Below the pieces are notes generated by a model that was not told where the DNA came from, searched no databases, and was given only the letters and a program-made list of their open reading frames with translations. Of a stretch of DNA of 34,883 nucleotides, positions 14,953 to 22,835 are shown piece after piece (position 1 is the first letter of the stretch; each line of letters begins with the position of its first letter). The stretch comes from DASVXQ01 sp046727955 (GTDB taxonomy: Bacteria; Actinomycetota; CALGFH01). The position numbers were made by a program, and so were the translations under genes. The stretch covers positions 1 through 34,883 of the forward strand of contig JBKPDO010000382.1 in NCBI GenBank assembly GCA_046727955.1. The letters are read 5' to 3'.

Positions 14953-15290
14953 GCGTGACCACGCACGTGCTCGACCTCGCGGCCGGCCGCCCGGCCGCTG
15001 GGGTCGCGGTGGCGCTGCAGGCGCGGGACGCGACCGGTGGCTGGACGAGCCTCGGCCAGGGGGCGACCGACCAGGAGGGTCGTCTCGCCGGCCTGCTGCC
15101 GGCCGAGCGGCGGCTGGAGGCCGGCGTGCACCGGCTGGTGTTCGACACCGGCGCCTGGTTCGCGGACAGTGGCCTGGACGGCTTCTACCCGGAGGTGAGC
15201 GTCGTGTTCGAGGTGCGGGACCCGACCCAGCACTACCACGTACCGCTGCTGCTCAGCGCCTACGGCTACAGCACCTACCGGGGGAGCTGA
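14949..15290 (+). CDS. uraH: 5-hydroxyisourate hydrolase (transthyretin-like)
   Basis: The product is 113 aa, the usual family length. It begins MSVTTHVLDLAAGRPAAGVA, where the histidine is a conserved active-site residue. It contains the FYPEVSVVFEV strand and HYHVPLLLSAYGYSTYRGS, ending in the diagnostic YRGS tetrapeptide. It hydrolyses 5-hydroxyisourate, the product of uricase, to OHCU, which is the substrate of the decarboxylase domain encoded immediately upstream. The start overlaps the upstream stop (ATGA), and the next gene begins one base after the TGA. Confidence 0.96.
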   Translation: MSVTTHVLDLAAGRPAAGVAVALQARDATGGWTSLGQGATDQEGRLAGLLPAERRLEAGVHRLVFDTGAWFADSGLDGFYPEVSVVFEVRDPTQHYHVPLLLSAYGYSTYRGS

Positions 15291-15291
15291 C

Positions 15292-16170
15292 GTGGGCGCG
15301 ACCCTGGGAGGCAACCGCTACGGCAAGTCCGGCATCCGGCTGGTCCGGGTCGAGCGCGGCACGGACCGGCACGAGCTGGTCGACCTCACCATCGACGTGG
15401 CCCTGGAGGGCGACTTCGGCGCCGCCTACGTGGCCGGCGACAACGCGGCGGTGCTGCCGACCGACACCATGCGCGCCACGGTCTACGCCCTCGCCGGCGA
15501 GGGGCCGGTCGGCGAGCCCGAGGAGCTAGGGCTGCGCCTGGCCGGCCACTTCGTCGAGACCGTCCCGGCCGCCACGGCCGCGACGGTGCGCCTGGCCGCC
15601 GCGGCGTGGGCCCGGATCGAGGTGGACGGCGCGCCCCACCCGCACGCCTTCACCGGCGCGCAGCCGAGCGCTCGCCGCACGGTCACCGTGACCAGGTCGG
15701 CGGAGGCGGCGTGGGTGGTCGCCGGCGTGGCCGACCTGCTGGTGCTCAAGACGGCGGGGTCCGCCTTCGAAGGGTTCCTCAGCGACCGCTACACCACCCT
15801 GCAGCCGACCCGCGACCGCATCCTGGCGACCGCGGTCACCGCCCGCTGGCGCTACGGCACGCTCGAGGTCGACTGGGCCAAGGCGTTCGGATCGGCCCGA
15901 CGGGCGCTGCTCGAGACGTTCGCCGTCCACGACAGCCACTCGCTGCAGCACACCCTGTACGCCATGGGGGAGGCGGCCCTGCGCGAGGTGCCGGAGATCG
16001 CCGAGGTCCGCCTGTCCATGCCGAACCGGCACCACTTCCTGGTCGACCTCACTCCGTACAGGCTGGCGGGCCGCGACGAGGTGTTCGTGGCCACGGACCG
16101 GCCCTTCGGCCTGATCGAAGGAAGCGTGCTCCGTGCGGGAGCGCCTCCCGCCGGCCGCGCATGGGAGTGA
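15292..16170 (+). CDS. Uricase (factor-independent urate hydroxylase)
   Basis: The product is 292 aa, normal for the family. The GTG at 15292 has GGGGAG 5 bases upstream. Visible motifs are the catalytic Lys in NRYGKSGIRLVRV, the Thr in DNAAVLPTDTMRATVY, FEGFLSDRYTTL, the substrate Arg region TVTARW, and MPNRHHFLVDL with the catalytic His. It oxidises urate to 5-hydroxyisourate with O2, without cofactor. It takes its substrate from the xanthine dehydrogenase encoded just downstream and feeds the HIU hydrolase just upstream. There is no pucL-type N-terminal decarboxylase fusion here; that activity sits on the allantoicase instead. Confidence 0.95.
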   Translation: MGATLGGNRYGKSGIRLVRVERGTDRHELVDLTIDVALEGDFGAAYVAGDNAAVLPTDTMRATVYALAGEGPVGEPEELGLRLAGHFVETVPAATAATVRLAAAAWARIEVDGAPHPHAFTGAQPSARRTVTVTRSAEAAWVVAGVADLLVLKTAGSAFEGFLSDRYTTLQPTRDRILATAVTARWRYGTLEVDWAKAFGSARRALLETFAVHDSHSLQHTLYAMGEAALREVPEIAEVRLSMPNRHHFLVDLTPYRLAGRDEVFVATDRPFGLIEGSVLRAGAPPAGRAWE

Positions 16171-16178
16171 GCGCGAGC

Positions 16179-17081
16179 ATGTCCGCCGGGATCCCGCGCA
16201 TGGACTTCCTCCAGCCGAGGAGCCTGGAGGAGGCGCTGGAGGTCAACGCGGCCCGTCCGGAGGCGCTGCCGATCGCCGGTGGCACCGACGTGATGGTGGA
16301 CCTGAACTTCGACCGGGCGCGTCCCGTGGCGATCCTCGATCTCGGCCGGGTGCGCGAGCTGGAGGGCTTCGAGCACGAGAACGGCCGCCTGCGGCTCGGC
16401 GCGCGGCTGACCTACACCGAGGCGGTCGAGCAGCTCGGCGGGCTGCTGCCGGGGCTGGCGATCGCCTCGCGCACGGTCGGCTCGCCGCAGATCCGCAACC
16501 GCGGCACCATCGGCGGCAACCTCGGCTCGGCCTCGCCCGCCGGCGACGCGCACCCGCCGCTGCTCGCCGCGGGCGCCGAGGTCGAGGTCGCCTCGACCCG
16601 CGGCACCCGGCGGCTGGCGATCGGCGGGTTCTTCACCGGCCCCAAGCGCAGCGCCCTGGCTCCCGACGAGCTGGTCACCGCCGTGCACGTCCCCGCGGCC
16701 AGCGGGCCGCAGCAGTTCGCCAAGGTCGGCCCGCGCAACGCCATGGTGATCGCGGTCTGCTCGTTCGCGCTCTGCCTCGACGCCGAGCGACGGAGGGTCG
16801 GGACGGGTATCGGCTCGGCCGGCCCGACTCCGCTCGCCGCCGGCGAGGCCGAGCGCTTTCTCGCTGCCGAGCTGGACGCCGAGGGGCGGTGGGAATCGCG
16901 GGCCGGGCTCGGTGAGGCCGTGCTCGGGCGCTTCGGCGAGCTGGTGGCCGCCGCGGCCCGACCGATCGACGACGTCCGCGGCACCGCCTCGTACCGGGTC
17001 CACGCGCTGTCCGTGCTGGCCCGGCGGGCGCTGGCCTGGGCATGGGAGGAATACCGGGGTGGTGAGGGCGATGCTGCTTGA
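16179..17081 (+). CDS. Xanthine dehydrogenase, FAD-binding subunit
   Basis: The product is about 300 aa. I chose the ATG at 16179 (GGGAG 11 bases upstream). An ATG at 16161, a GTG at 16167 overlapping the uricase stop, and an ATG at 16200 (MDFLQPRSLEEAL) are all in frame, and the family usually starts near the last. The FAD pyrophosphate loops are IAGGTDVMVDL (about residues 28-38) and TVGSPQIRNRGTIGGNLG (about 95-112), typical of CoxM/CutM-type subunits. It passes electrons from the FeS subunit to NAD or another acceptor. The TGA at 17079-17081 overlaps the next gene's coding start. Confidence 0.93.
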   Translation: MSAGIPRMDFLQPRSLEEALEVNAARPEALPIAGGTDVMVDLNFDRARPVAILDLGRVRELEGFEHENGRLRLGARLTYTEAVEQLGGLLPGLAIASRTVGSPQIRNRGTIGGNLGSASPAGDAHPPLLAAGAEVEVASTRGTRRLAIGGFFTGPKRSALAPDELVTAVHVPAASGPQQFAKVGPRNAMVIAVCSFALCLDAERRRVGTGIGSAGPTPLAAGEAERFLAAELDAEGRWESRAGLGEAVLGRFGELVAAAARPIDDVRGTASYRVHALSVLARRALAWAWEEYRGGEGDAA

Positions 17082-17547
17082 GTGCACTGTCAACGGCGAG
17101 CGCCGCACGGTGGACGACATCTGGGCGGGGGAGAGCCTGCTCTACGTGCTGCGCGAGCGGCTCGGCCTGCCGGGCTCGAAGAACGCCTGCGAGCAGGGCG
17201 AGTGCGGCTCCTGCTCGGTGTACCTGGACGGCAAGCTGGCCTGCGCCTGCCTGGTGCTCGCCGGGCAGGCGCAGGGCGCGGAGGTCGTGACCGTCGAGGG
17301 GCTCGCCTCCGGCGACCGCCTCCACCCGGTGCAGGAGGCCTTCGTCGAGGCCGGGGCGGTGCAGTGCGGCTTCTGCACCCCAGGCCTGATCGTGGCGACC
17401 CACGACCTGTTGCGGCGCGAGCCGCGCCCGACCGACGCGCGCATCCGCGAGGCCCTGGCCGGCAACCTCTGCCGCTGTACCGGCTACGAGAAGATCCTGG
17501 ATGCGGTGCGCCTCACGGCTGATCGGCTGGCGGGGGGTCCGGAATGA
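17071..17547 (+). CDS. Xanthine dehydrogenase, [2Fe-2S] subunit
   Basis: The product is 158 aa from an ATG at 17071; a GTG at 17062 with GGGAGGA 11 bases upstream is a real alternative. The plant-ferredoxin-type cluster site is NACEQGECGSCSVYLDGKLA followed by CAC (about residues 38-60). The second cluster domain has CGFCTPGLIV and NLCRCTGYEKI, as in all CoxS/XdhC-type subunits. It carries electrons from the molybdenum centre to FAD. It overlaps the FAD subunit by 11 bases and the next gene by ATGA. Confidence 0.95.
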   Translation: MLLECTVNGERRTVDDIWAGESLLYVLRERLGLPGSKNACEQGECGSCSVYLDGKLACACLVLAGQAQGAEVVTVEGLASGDRLHPVQEAFVEAGAVQCGFCTPGLIVATHDLLRREPRPTDARIREALAGNLCRCTGYEKILDAVRLTADRLAGGPE

Positions 17548-18986
17548 TCCTCGTCGAGGGCTGCGCGATCGCCACGGTCGACGCCGCCGGCACCGAATAC
17601 AGCTCAGGGCACGTGGTGATCGAGGGCGACCGGATCGTGGCGCTCGGCCCGGGGCCGGCTCCGGCGAAAGACCAGCAGGCGCGGCGCGTGGACGGGCGTG
17701 GCTGCCTGGCGACGCCTGGGCTGGTCAACTGCCATCACCACCTCTTCCAGTGGCTCACCCGCGGCCTCGCCCAGCAGGCGACCCTCTTCGAGTGGCTCAC
17801 CGAGCTGTACCCGCTGTGGGCCGGCCTGGACGCCGAGCTGGAGCTGGCCGCCGCCCGCGCCGGGCTCGCCGCCCTGCTCACCTCGGGCTGCTCGACCACT
17901 ACCGACCACCACTACGTCTTCCCGAAGGCGGAGGGGTCCGGGGAACCCCGAGGGCCGGAGGGGTCCGGGGAACCCCAAGGGGGTGCCCCGGTGGGTCGGG
18001 CCCCGGTGGGTCGGGGCGACCTGCTCGAGGCGGAGGTGGCGGCGGCCACGGGGCTCGGCATCCGCTTCCACCCCTGCCGCGGCTCGATGGACCTCGGCCG
18101 CTCGCGCGGTGGCCTGCCGCCCGACGGGATCGTCGAGGACCGCGACGACGCGCTTGCGGCCACCGAGGCCGCCATCGACCGGTGGCACGACCCCTCCCCA
18201 GGGGCCATGCTGCGGATCGCGGTGGCGCCCTGCTCGCCGTTCTCGGTCACGGGCGAGCTGATGGCGGAGGCGGCGGCGCTGGCCCGCCGCCGTGGCGTCC
18301 GGCTCCACACCCACCTCGCCGAGACGATCGAGGAAGAGGCGTTCTGCCACGAGCGCTTCGGCAAGACCCCGGCCGAGTACATGGACGACCTGGGCTGGCT
18401 GGGGGACGACGTGTGGCTGGCGCACTGCGTCCACCTGGACGGCCCCAGCGTGCGCCGCCTCGGCGAGACCGGCACGGCGGTGGCGCACTGCCCCAGCTCC
18501 AACGCGCGGCTCGGCGCCGGTATGGCGCCGCTGGCCGAGCTCCTCGGCGCCGGCGTGGCGGTCGGGCTTGGCGTGGACGGTGCCGCCTCCAACGAGGCTG
18601 GCCAGCTCGCCCCGGAGCTGCGGCAGGCGCTGCTGGTCGCGCGCCTGCGCGGTGGCCCGGCCGCGCTCACCGCGCGGCAGGCCCTCGAGCTCGGCACCAG
18701 CGGCGGCGCCAGCTGCCTCGGCCGCCAGGACGAGCTGGGATCGCTGGAGCCCGGCAAGCTGGCCGACGTGGCGCTGTGGCGCCTGGACGGGCTCGGCCAC
18801 GCAGACATCGCGGACCCGGTGGCCGCGCTGGTGCTCGGCCCGCCGGCGAGCGTCGAGCTGCTGCTGGTCGGCGGCCGGGTCGTGGTAGAGGGCGGGGAGC
18901 TGCGCACCGGCTCCGAGAGCGAGATCGCGCGGGACGCGCTCGCCGCCAGCAAGCGCCTGGTTCACATGGGGGAGGCGATCGCGTGA
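17544..18986 (+). CDS. 8-oxoguanine deaminase-like amidohydrolase (hydroxydechloroatrazine ethylaminohydrolase family)
   Basis: The product is 480 aa. The ATG at 17544 overlaps the preceding stop. It belongs to the ATZ/TRZ amidohydrolases. Metal ligands lie in LVNCHHHLFQWLTRG, THLAETIEEEAFC, AHCVHLDG and the GVDGAASNE aspartate. TTTDHHYVFPK and RFHPCRGSMDLG fit the 8-oxoguanine deaminase subgroup. It would deaminate 8-oxoguanine to urate, or possibly guanine or isoguanine to xanthine, and its place between xanthine dehydrogenase subunit genes supports a purine substrate. Residues about 130-157 are a low-complexity insertion built from tandem DNA repeats, right after the conserved DHHYVFPK. 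It overlaps the next gene by GTGA. Confidence 0.87.
   Translation: MILVEGCAIATVDAAGTEYSSGHVVIEGDRIVALGPGPAPAKDQQARRVDGRGCLATPGLVNCHHHLFQWLTRGLAQQATLFEWLTELYPLWAGLDAELELAAARAGLAALLTSGCSTTTDHHYVFPKAEGSGEPRGPEGSGEPQGGAPVGRAPVGRGDLLEAEVAAATGLGIRFHPCRGSMDLGRSRGGLPPDGIVEDRDDALAATEAAIDRWHDPSPGAMLRIAVAPCSPFSVTGELMAEAAALARRRGVRLHTHLAETIEEEAFCHERFGKTPAEYMDDLGWLGDDVWLAHCVHLDGPSVRRLGETGTAVAHCPSSNARLGAGMAPLAELLGAGVAVGLGVDGAASNEAGQLAPELRQALLVARLRGGPAALTARQALELGTSGGASCLGRQDELGSLEPGKLADVALWRLDGLGHADIADPVAALVLGPPASVELLLVGGRVVVEGGELRTGSESEIARDALAASKRLVHMGEAIA
17930..18014 (+). repeat. In-frame minisatellite in the deaminase gene (27-bp and 15-bp units)
   Basis: The 20-mer GGAGGGGTCCGGGGAACCCC occurs at 17930-17949 and 17957-17976, a 27-bp period giving EGSGEPRGP and EGSGEPQGG. 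It is followed by GCCCCGGTGGGTCGG at 17985-17999 and 18000-18014, a 15-bp period giving APVGR twice. Both periods are multiples of three, so the frame survives. The GGGGT...ACCCC ends of the 20-mer can fold into a hairpin. Confidence 0.9.
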
Positions 18987-21277
18987 GCCGCACGCGAGTG
19001 CCGGTGCGGGACCTGCTCACGGTCGCGGGCGGTCTCTTCGAGAGCGCGCGGCGGCCCGACGGCACCCTGAAGGTCAGCGGGGACTTCGCCTACTCCTCCG
19101 ACCTGTGGGCCGAGCGGATGCTGTGGGGAGCGACCGTGCGCAGCCCGCACCCGCGCGCGCAGGTCCGCTCCATCGGCATCGGCGAGGCCCTCGCCACGCC
19201 GGGAGTGCACGCAGTGCTGACGCACGAGGACGTGCCCGGCCGCATGACCTACGGCCTGGAGACCGCGGACCAGCCGGTCCTCGCCTTCCCGGAGGTGCGC
19301 TACCAGGGCGAGCCGGTGGCGCTGGTGGCCGCCGACCACCCTGAGACCGCCAGGCGCGCCGCCGAGCGGGTGGCGGTGGACTACCAGGTCCTCGAGCCGC
19401 TGGTGGACGCCGAGGCGGCGATCCGCGAGGGCGCGCCGCCGCTGCACCCGGGCGGCAACGTCCTGCGCCACGTCCGCATCCGCCGCGGCGACCCGGAGGC
19501 GGTCGCCGACGTGGTCATCACCGGCGAGTACGAGCTGGGCATGCAGGACCAGGCCTTCCTCGGACCGGAGTCAGGGTTGGCCGTGCCGGACGGGGAGGGC
19601 GGCGTCGACCTCTATGTCGCCACCCAGTGGCTGCACGTGGACCGCGAGCAGGTCGCCGCGAGCCTCGGCCTGGAGCCGGACCGGGTGCGGATCACCCTGG
19701 CCGGGGTGGGCGGGGCGTTCGGCGCCCGCGAGGACCTGTCCATGCAGATCCACGCCTGCATGCTGGCGCTGCGCACCGGCCGCCCGGTGAAGATGTGCTA
19801 CTCGCGGGAGGAGTCGTTCTTCGGCCACGTCCACCGCCACCCGGCACGCATGCGCTACCAGCACGGCGCCACCCGCGACGGCCGGCTGGTCTTCGTGCGG
19901 GCGCGGATCGTGCTCGACGGCGGCGCCTACGCCTCCAGCTCGACCGCGGTCTGCTCCAACGCCGCGTGCTTCGCCGCCGGGCCCTACCACGTGCCAAGCG
20001 TGGCGGTGGACGCGTTCGTGGCTTACACCGACAACCCGCCCTGTGGCGCCATGCGCGGCTTCGGGGCGGTGCAGGTCTGCTTCGCCTACGAGTCGCAGAT
20101 GGACCGGCTCGCGGCCGAGCTCGGCATGGACCCGGTGGAGCTGCGCGTCCGCAACGCCATGGAGACTGGCACCGCCCTGCCGACCGGAGAGCGGGTGGAG
20201 GGCCCCACGCCAGTGGCCGACCTGCTGCGCCGGGTCCACGCCATGCCACTGCCGCCACCGCGGGACAGCGGCTCCGACCTGCGCGACCTGCCGGGCGGGG
20301 TGGCGAACGTGACCCACGGCGAGGGCGTACGGCGCGGGGTGGGCTACGCGGTTGGGTTCAAGAACATCGGCTACTCGGAGGGCTTCGACGACTACGCCAC
20401 CGCCCGGGTCCGGCTGTCGGTGGTGGCCGGCGAGCCGCTGGTCGAGGTGCACACCGCCGCGGTGGAGGTGGGACAGGGGCTGGTGACGGTGCAGGCCCAG
20501 ATCGCTCGCACCGAGCTGGGGGTGGAGCGGGTGGTGGTGCTCCCGGCCGACACCCGGGTCGGCTCCGCCGGCTCCTCGTCCGCGTCGCGCCAGACCTGGA
20601 TGACTGGCGGGGCGGTCGGGGCCGCCTGCGTCGCCGTGCGCGAGCGGGTGCTCGAGCTGGCCGCCAGCAAGCTGGGCCGCCTGGTCTCCGACCTCGTCCT
20701 GGCCGGCGGGGCGGTGGCCGCCGCTGAGGGCCCCCTCCTCGGCCTGGCCGACCTGCTGGTCGACCGCTCGGTGGAGGAGACACGGGTCTACCGGCACCGC
20801 CCGACCTCTCCGCTCGATCCGGAGACCGGCCAGGGCGAGGCGCACGTCGCCTTCGCGTTCGCCGCCCACCGCGCCGTGGTCGACGTCGACACCGAGCTGG
20901 GGCTGATCAAGGTGGTCGAGATCGCCACCGCGCAGGACGTCGGCAGGGCCCTCAATCCGCAGGCAGTCGAAGGGCAGATCGAAGGGGGGATCGCGCAGGG
21001 CCTTGGCCTCGCGCTGATGGAGGAGATCCAGATGGAGGGCGGCAGGCTGCGCAACCCGTCGTTCACCGACTATCTGATCCCGACCGTGCTGGACATGCCG
21101 CCGGTGCGGCTCGACGTGCTGGAGCTGGCGCATCCCGACGCGCCCTACGGGGTCCGCGGGGTCGGCGAGCCGCCCACCATCTCCTCGACCCCAGCGATCG
21201 TCGCAGCGGTGCGCGCCGCCACCGGCCGCCCGCTCACCCGCGTCCCCATCCGCCCCGACGACGTCGTCGGGCTCTAA
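18983..21277 (+). CDS. Xanthine dehydrogenase, molybdopterin-binding catalytic subunit
   Basis: The product is 764 aa from a GTG at 18983 that overlaps the deaminase stop (GTGA), with GGGGGAGG about 8 bases upstream. The N-terminal a/b hammerhead (SGDFAYSSDLW to AAEAAIRE, about residues 30-150) is followed by Mo-cofactor loops GGAFGARED, AMRGFGAVQ, VEVGQGLVTVQAQIA and GSAGSSSASRQTWMTGGA. The catalytic glutamate lies in GVRGVGEPP near the C-terminus. It is a CoxL/XdhA-family enzyme hydroxylating hypoxanthine or xanthine to urate. It needs the FAD and FeS subunits encoded upstream. A Mo-cofactor sulfurase or XdhC chaperone is not in the window. The TAA stop coincides with the edge of a TA-flanked inverted-repeat element. 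Confidence 0.93.
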   Translation: MSRTRVPVRDLLTVAGGLFESARRPDGTLKVSGDFAYSSDLWAERMLWGATVRSPHPRAQVRSIGIGEALATPGVHAVLTHEDVPGRMTYGLETADQPVLAFPEVRYQGEPVALVAADHPETARRAAERVAVDYQVLEPLVDAEAAIREGAPPLHPGGNVLRHVRIRRGDPEAVADVVITGEYELGMQDQAFLGPESGLAVPDGEGGVDLYVATQWLHVDREQVAASLGLEPDRVRITLAGVGGAFGAREDLSMQIHACMLALRTGRPVKMCYSREESFFGHVHRHPARMRYQHGATRDGRLVFVRARIVLDGGAYASSSTAVCSNAACFAAGPYHVPSVAVDAFVAYTDNPPCGAMRGFGAVQVCFAYESQMDRLAAELGMDPVELRVRNAMETGTALPTGERVEGPTPVADLLRRVHAMPLPPPRDSGSDLRDLPGGVANVTHGEGVRRGVGYAVGFKNIGYSEGFDDYATARVRLSVVAGEPLVEVHTAAVEVGQGLVTVQAQIARTELGVERVVVLPADTRVGSAGSSSASRQTWMTGGAVGAACVAVRERVLELAASKLGRLVSDLVLAGGAVAAAEGPLLGLADLLVDRSVEETRVYRHRPTSPLDPETGQGEAHVAFAFAAHRAVVDVDTELGLIKVVEIATAQDVGRALNPQAVEGQIEGGIAQGLGLALMEEIQMEGGRLRNPSFTDYLIPTVLDMPPVRLDVLELAHPDAPYGVRGVGEPPTISSTPAIVAAVRAATGRPLTRVPIRPDDVVGL

Positions 21278-21387
21278 ATGCTTCCTCGGAGTAGCTGCGC
21301 CAGATCGGCAGCCCGTTTGCGACCGACCAGCGGCCGGCTGTCGAGGAGGATCTTGACCCTGCAGCACGGACTCCCAGGAAGCATCTA
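21275..21387. mobile_element. 109-bp MITE-like element with 16-bp terminal inverted repeats and TA flanks
   Basis: AATGCTTCCTCGGAGT (21277-21292) and the reverse complement of 21370-21385 (GATGCTTCCTGGGAGT) agree at 14 of 16 positions. TA dinucleotides flank both ends (21275-21276 and 21386-21387), as expected for an IS630/Tc1-type target duplication. Removing the element and one TA would restore CTC TAG CGG, so the xanthine dehydrogenase would have ended in TAG before insertion and now ends in TAA. There is no internal reading frame. The element is unrelated in sequence to the one at 3432-3555. Confidence 0.45.
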
Positions 21388-21402
21388 GCGGCTGCGCCGT
21401 AA

Positions 21403-21663
21403 GCCGACCAATCCAGCAACCGGGCGGCGCTTGGCCGCGACGCGGTCGAGCGCTTCGCCACCGCCCGCCGGGAGGCCGCCGAGCGCAACCGGGCGGCTGC
21501 CGGCGCGGCCCTCGCCCACCTGGTCGGGGGCGGCGTGGTGGGGCGCGCGCGGCTCGCGGCGGCCATGACGGCCCACTACGTGAAGCGGGCCGGCGAGTGG
21601 CTCGACGACGCTCCCTACGGCATCCGCTCCGGCTCCCGCCCGCGGAGCCCGGCGAGGTACTGA
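21403..21663 (+). pseudogene. Possible 3' remnant of an unidentified gene
   Basis: After the TAA at 21400 the frame is open to TGA at 21661-21663. It reads GRDAVERFATARREAAERNR, then an Ala-rich helix and MTAHYVKRAGEWLDDAPYGI. Codon use (G/C at third positions) and the aromatic/acidic C-terminus look coding. There is no credible start with a ribosome site; the only candidates are GTG at 21535 or 21538 and ATG at 21565. The family is not recognised. It lies between the element at 21275-21387 and the convergent deaminase. Confidence 0.25.
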
Positions 21664-21677
21664 CGGTCCTGGGCTGA

Positions 21678-22724
21678 TCAGGCTGGTTCCAGCGACGAGG
21701 CGAGCTCGGCAGCCTCGCTCTCGACGCGGGCGGCGAGCGCACTCTGGTCGCTCGGGTCGAGCCAGGTCGCCTCGACCCCGTCCAGACTGATCCGGACCAT
21801 GTCGTCCCAAGTGAAGTCGAACGCCTGCATCACCGAGAGATACTCCCGGCCAAGGTCCATGTCGGTCAGGGCGGGGTCGTCGGTGTTGAGCGTGGCCAGC
21901 AGGCCCGCTTCCCGCATGCGCCGGTACGGGTGCAGGTCCAGCCGCGACACCGCGTTGGCGATCAGCACGTTGGAGTTCGGGCACACCGTCAGGGGGATGC
22001 GCTGGTCGCTCAGGCGCCTGGTCAGCTCGGGGTCCTGGATGCTCGACAGGCCATGGTCGATGCGCTGGCAGCCGAGCACGTCCAGGCCGGCGGCGACGTA
22101 GCTGGGCGGCGTCTCCTCCCCCTGATGCGAGGTCCGGCGCAGCCCGGCCCGCCCGGCGAGGCCGAACGCCTCGGCGAACTGGGTCGGGTCCACCCCCTGC
22201 TCGGTCGAATCGAGGCCTACGCCGAGCACCCGGTCGGTGCCGGCGGCCCCGGCGCGGCGCAGCTCGACCAGCCGCTCAACCAGCTCGCGGCCGGCGGCGC
22301 CTCCGTAGGCCCGGTCGATGTCGCAGACCAGCATCACCCGGGCGCCCGTCTCCTTCTCGCCGGCCTCAAGGCCCTCGGCGAGCCCCGCGACGATGCCGGC
22401 AAGGTCCTGACCGGCAGCCAGGTGCCTGGCCGGGGTGAAGAAGGTCTCGCGATAGGCCAGCCCGTGCGCGGCGCCGTCGACGACGCTCTCGTAGGCGAGG
22501 CGGGCCCAGTCCTCCCGCGTGCCCAGCGTTGCCTGTACCAGCCAGAAGACCTCCAGGAAGGTGTCGAGGCTTGAGTACCGGTACAGCTCGGTCGGGTCGG
22601 CGCTAGGCAACGGGATACCGCTCTTGCGCGCGAGCTCGACCACCGTGCCAGGGCGCATCGTGCCCTCAACGTGGCAGTGCAGCTCGACCTTTGGCAACCG
22701 ATCCAGCGCGAGCGCGATGTCCAC
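21678..22724 (-). CDS. Adenosine deaminase-like protein with atypical active-site motif
   Basis: The product is 348 aa from a GTG at 22724, with GGAGGAGG 6 bases upstream. It is an ADA-type metal-dependent TIM barrel. The HxH site is KVELHCHVEGTM (about residues 12-23), with YRETFFTP, the catalytic region SHQGEETPP (His200, Glu203), RIDHGLSS, the CPNSN segment and NTDDPALT with the metal aspartates. Canonical adenosine deaminases have HAGE where this has HQGE, and GLDLAGxE where this has GLDSTEQG, so the base or sugar specificity may differ. It probably deaminates adenosine or a related purine to feed the purine-degradation operon it converges on. It is divergent from the CrtI-like oxidoreductase. 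Confidence 0.85.
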   Translation of the reverse strand: MDIALALDRLPKVELHCHVEGTMRPGTVVELARKSGIPLPSADPTELYRYSSLDTFLEVFWLVQATLGTREDWARLAYESVVDGAAHGLAYRETFFTPARHLAAGQDLAGIVAGLAEGLEAGEKETGARVMLVCDIDRAYGGAAGRELVERLVELRRAGAAGTDRVLGVGLDSTEQGVDPTQFAEAFGLAGRAGLRRTSHQGEETPPSYVAAGLDVLGCQRIDHGLSSIQDPELTRRLSDQRIPLTVCPNSNVLIANAVSRLDLHPYRRMREAGLLATLNTDDPALTDMDLGREYLSVMQAFDFTWDDMVRISLDGVEATWLDPSDQSALAARVESEAAELASSLEPA

Positions 22725-22777
22725 CCTGCCTCCTCCGTTGGAGCTTTAACCCGAAACCTTAACCATAGCGAGCCCCC

Positions 22778-22789
22778 CAGGTCGACCTG
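22778..22789. promoter_or_regulatory. 12-bp perfect palindrome CAGGTCGACCTG in the divergent intergenic region
   Basis: It lies 54 bases upstream of the deaminase start and 8 bases upstream of the -35 box of the plus-strand promoter. A self-complementary 12-mer here may be a second operator, but such palindromes are not rare in GC-rich DNA. Confidence 0.3.
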
Positions 22790-22796
22790 CTCCCCA

Positions 22797-22826
22797 TTGA
22801 CAACACCAAACGTGGAGCGATACGGT
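22797..22826 (+). promoter_or_regulatory. Promoter TTGACA-N18-TACGGT for the CrtI-like oxidoreductase
   Basis: A perfect -35 TTGACA (22797-22802), an 18-base spacer and a -10 TACGGT (22821-22826) place the transcription start near 22833, inside or next to the palindrome at 22836-22851. Confidence 0.65.
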
Positions 22827-22835
22827 CCAGGGCCT

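Noticed and set aside
17501..18982. One giant 1258-codon frame joining the deaminase region to the Mo subunit
   Set aside because: Before 18983 the frame is the out-of-register shadow of the deaminase. The GTG at 18983 with a strong ribosome site and GTGA overlap marks the true start.
22778..22789. CAGGTCGACCTG as a strong second operator
   Set aside because: Kept only as a low-confidence feature. A 12-bp GC-rich palindrome containing GTCGAC can easily arise by chance in this genome type.
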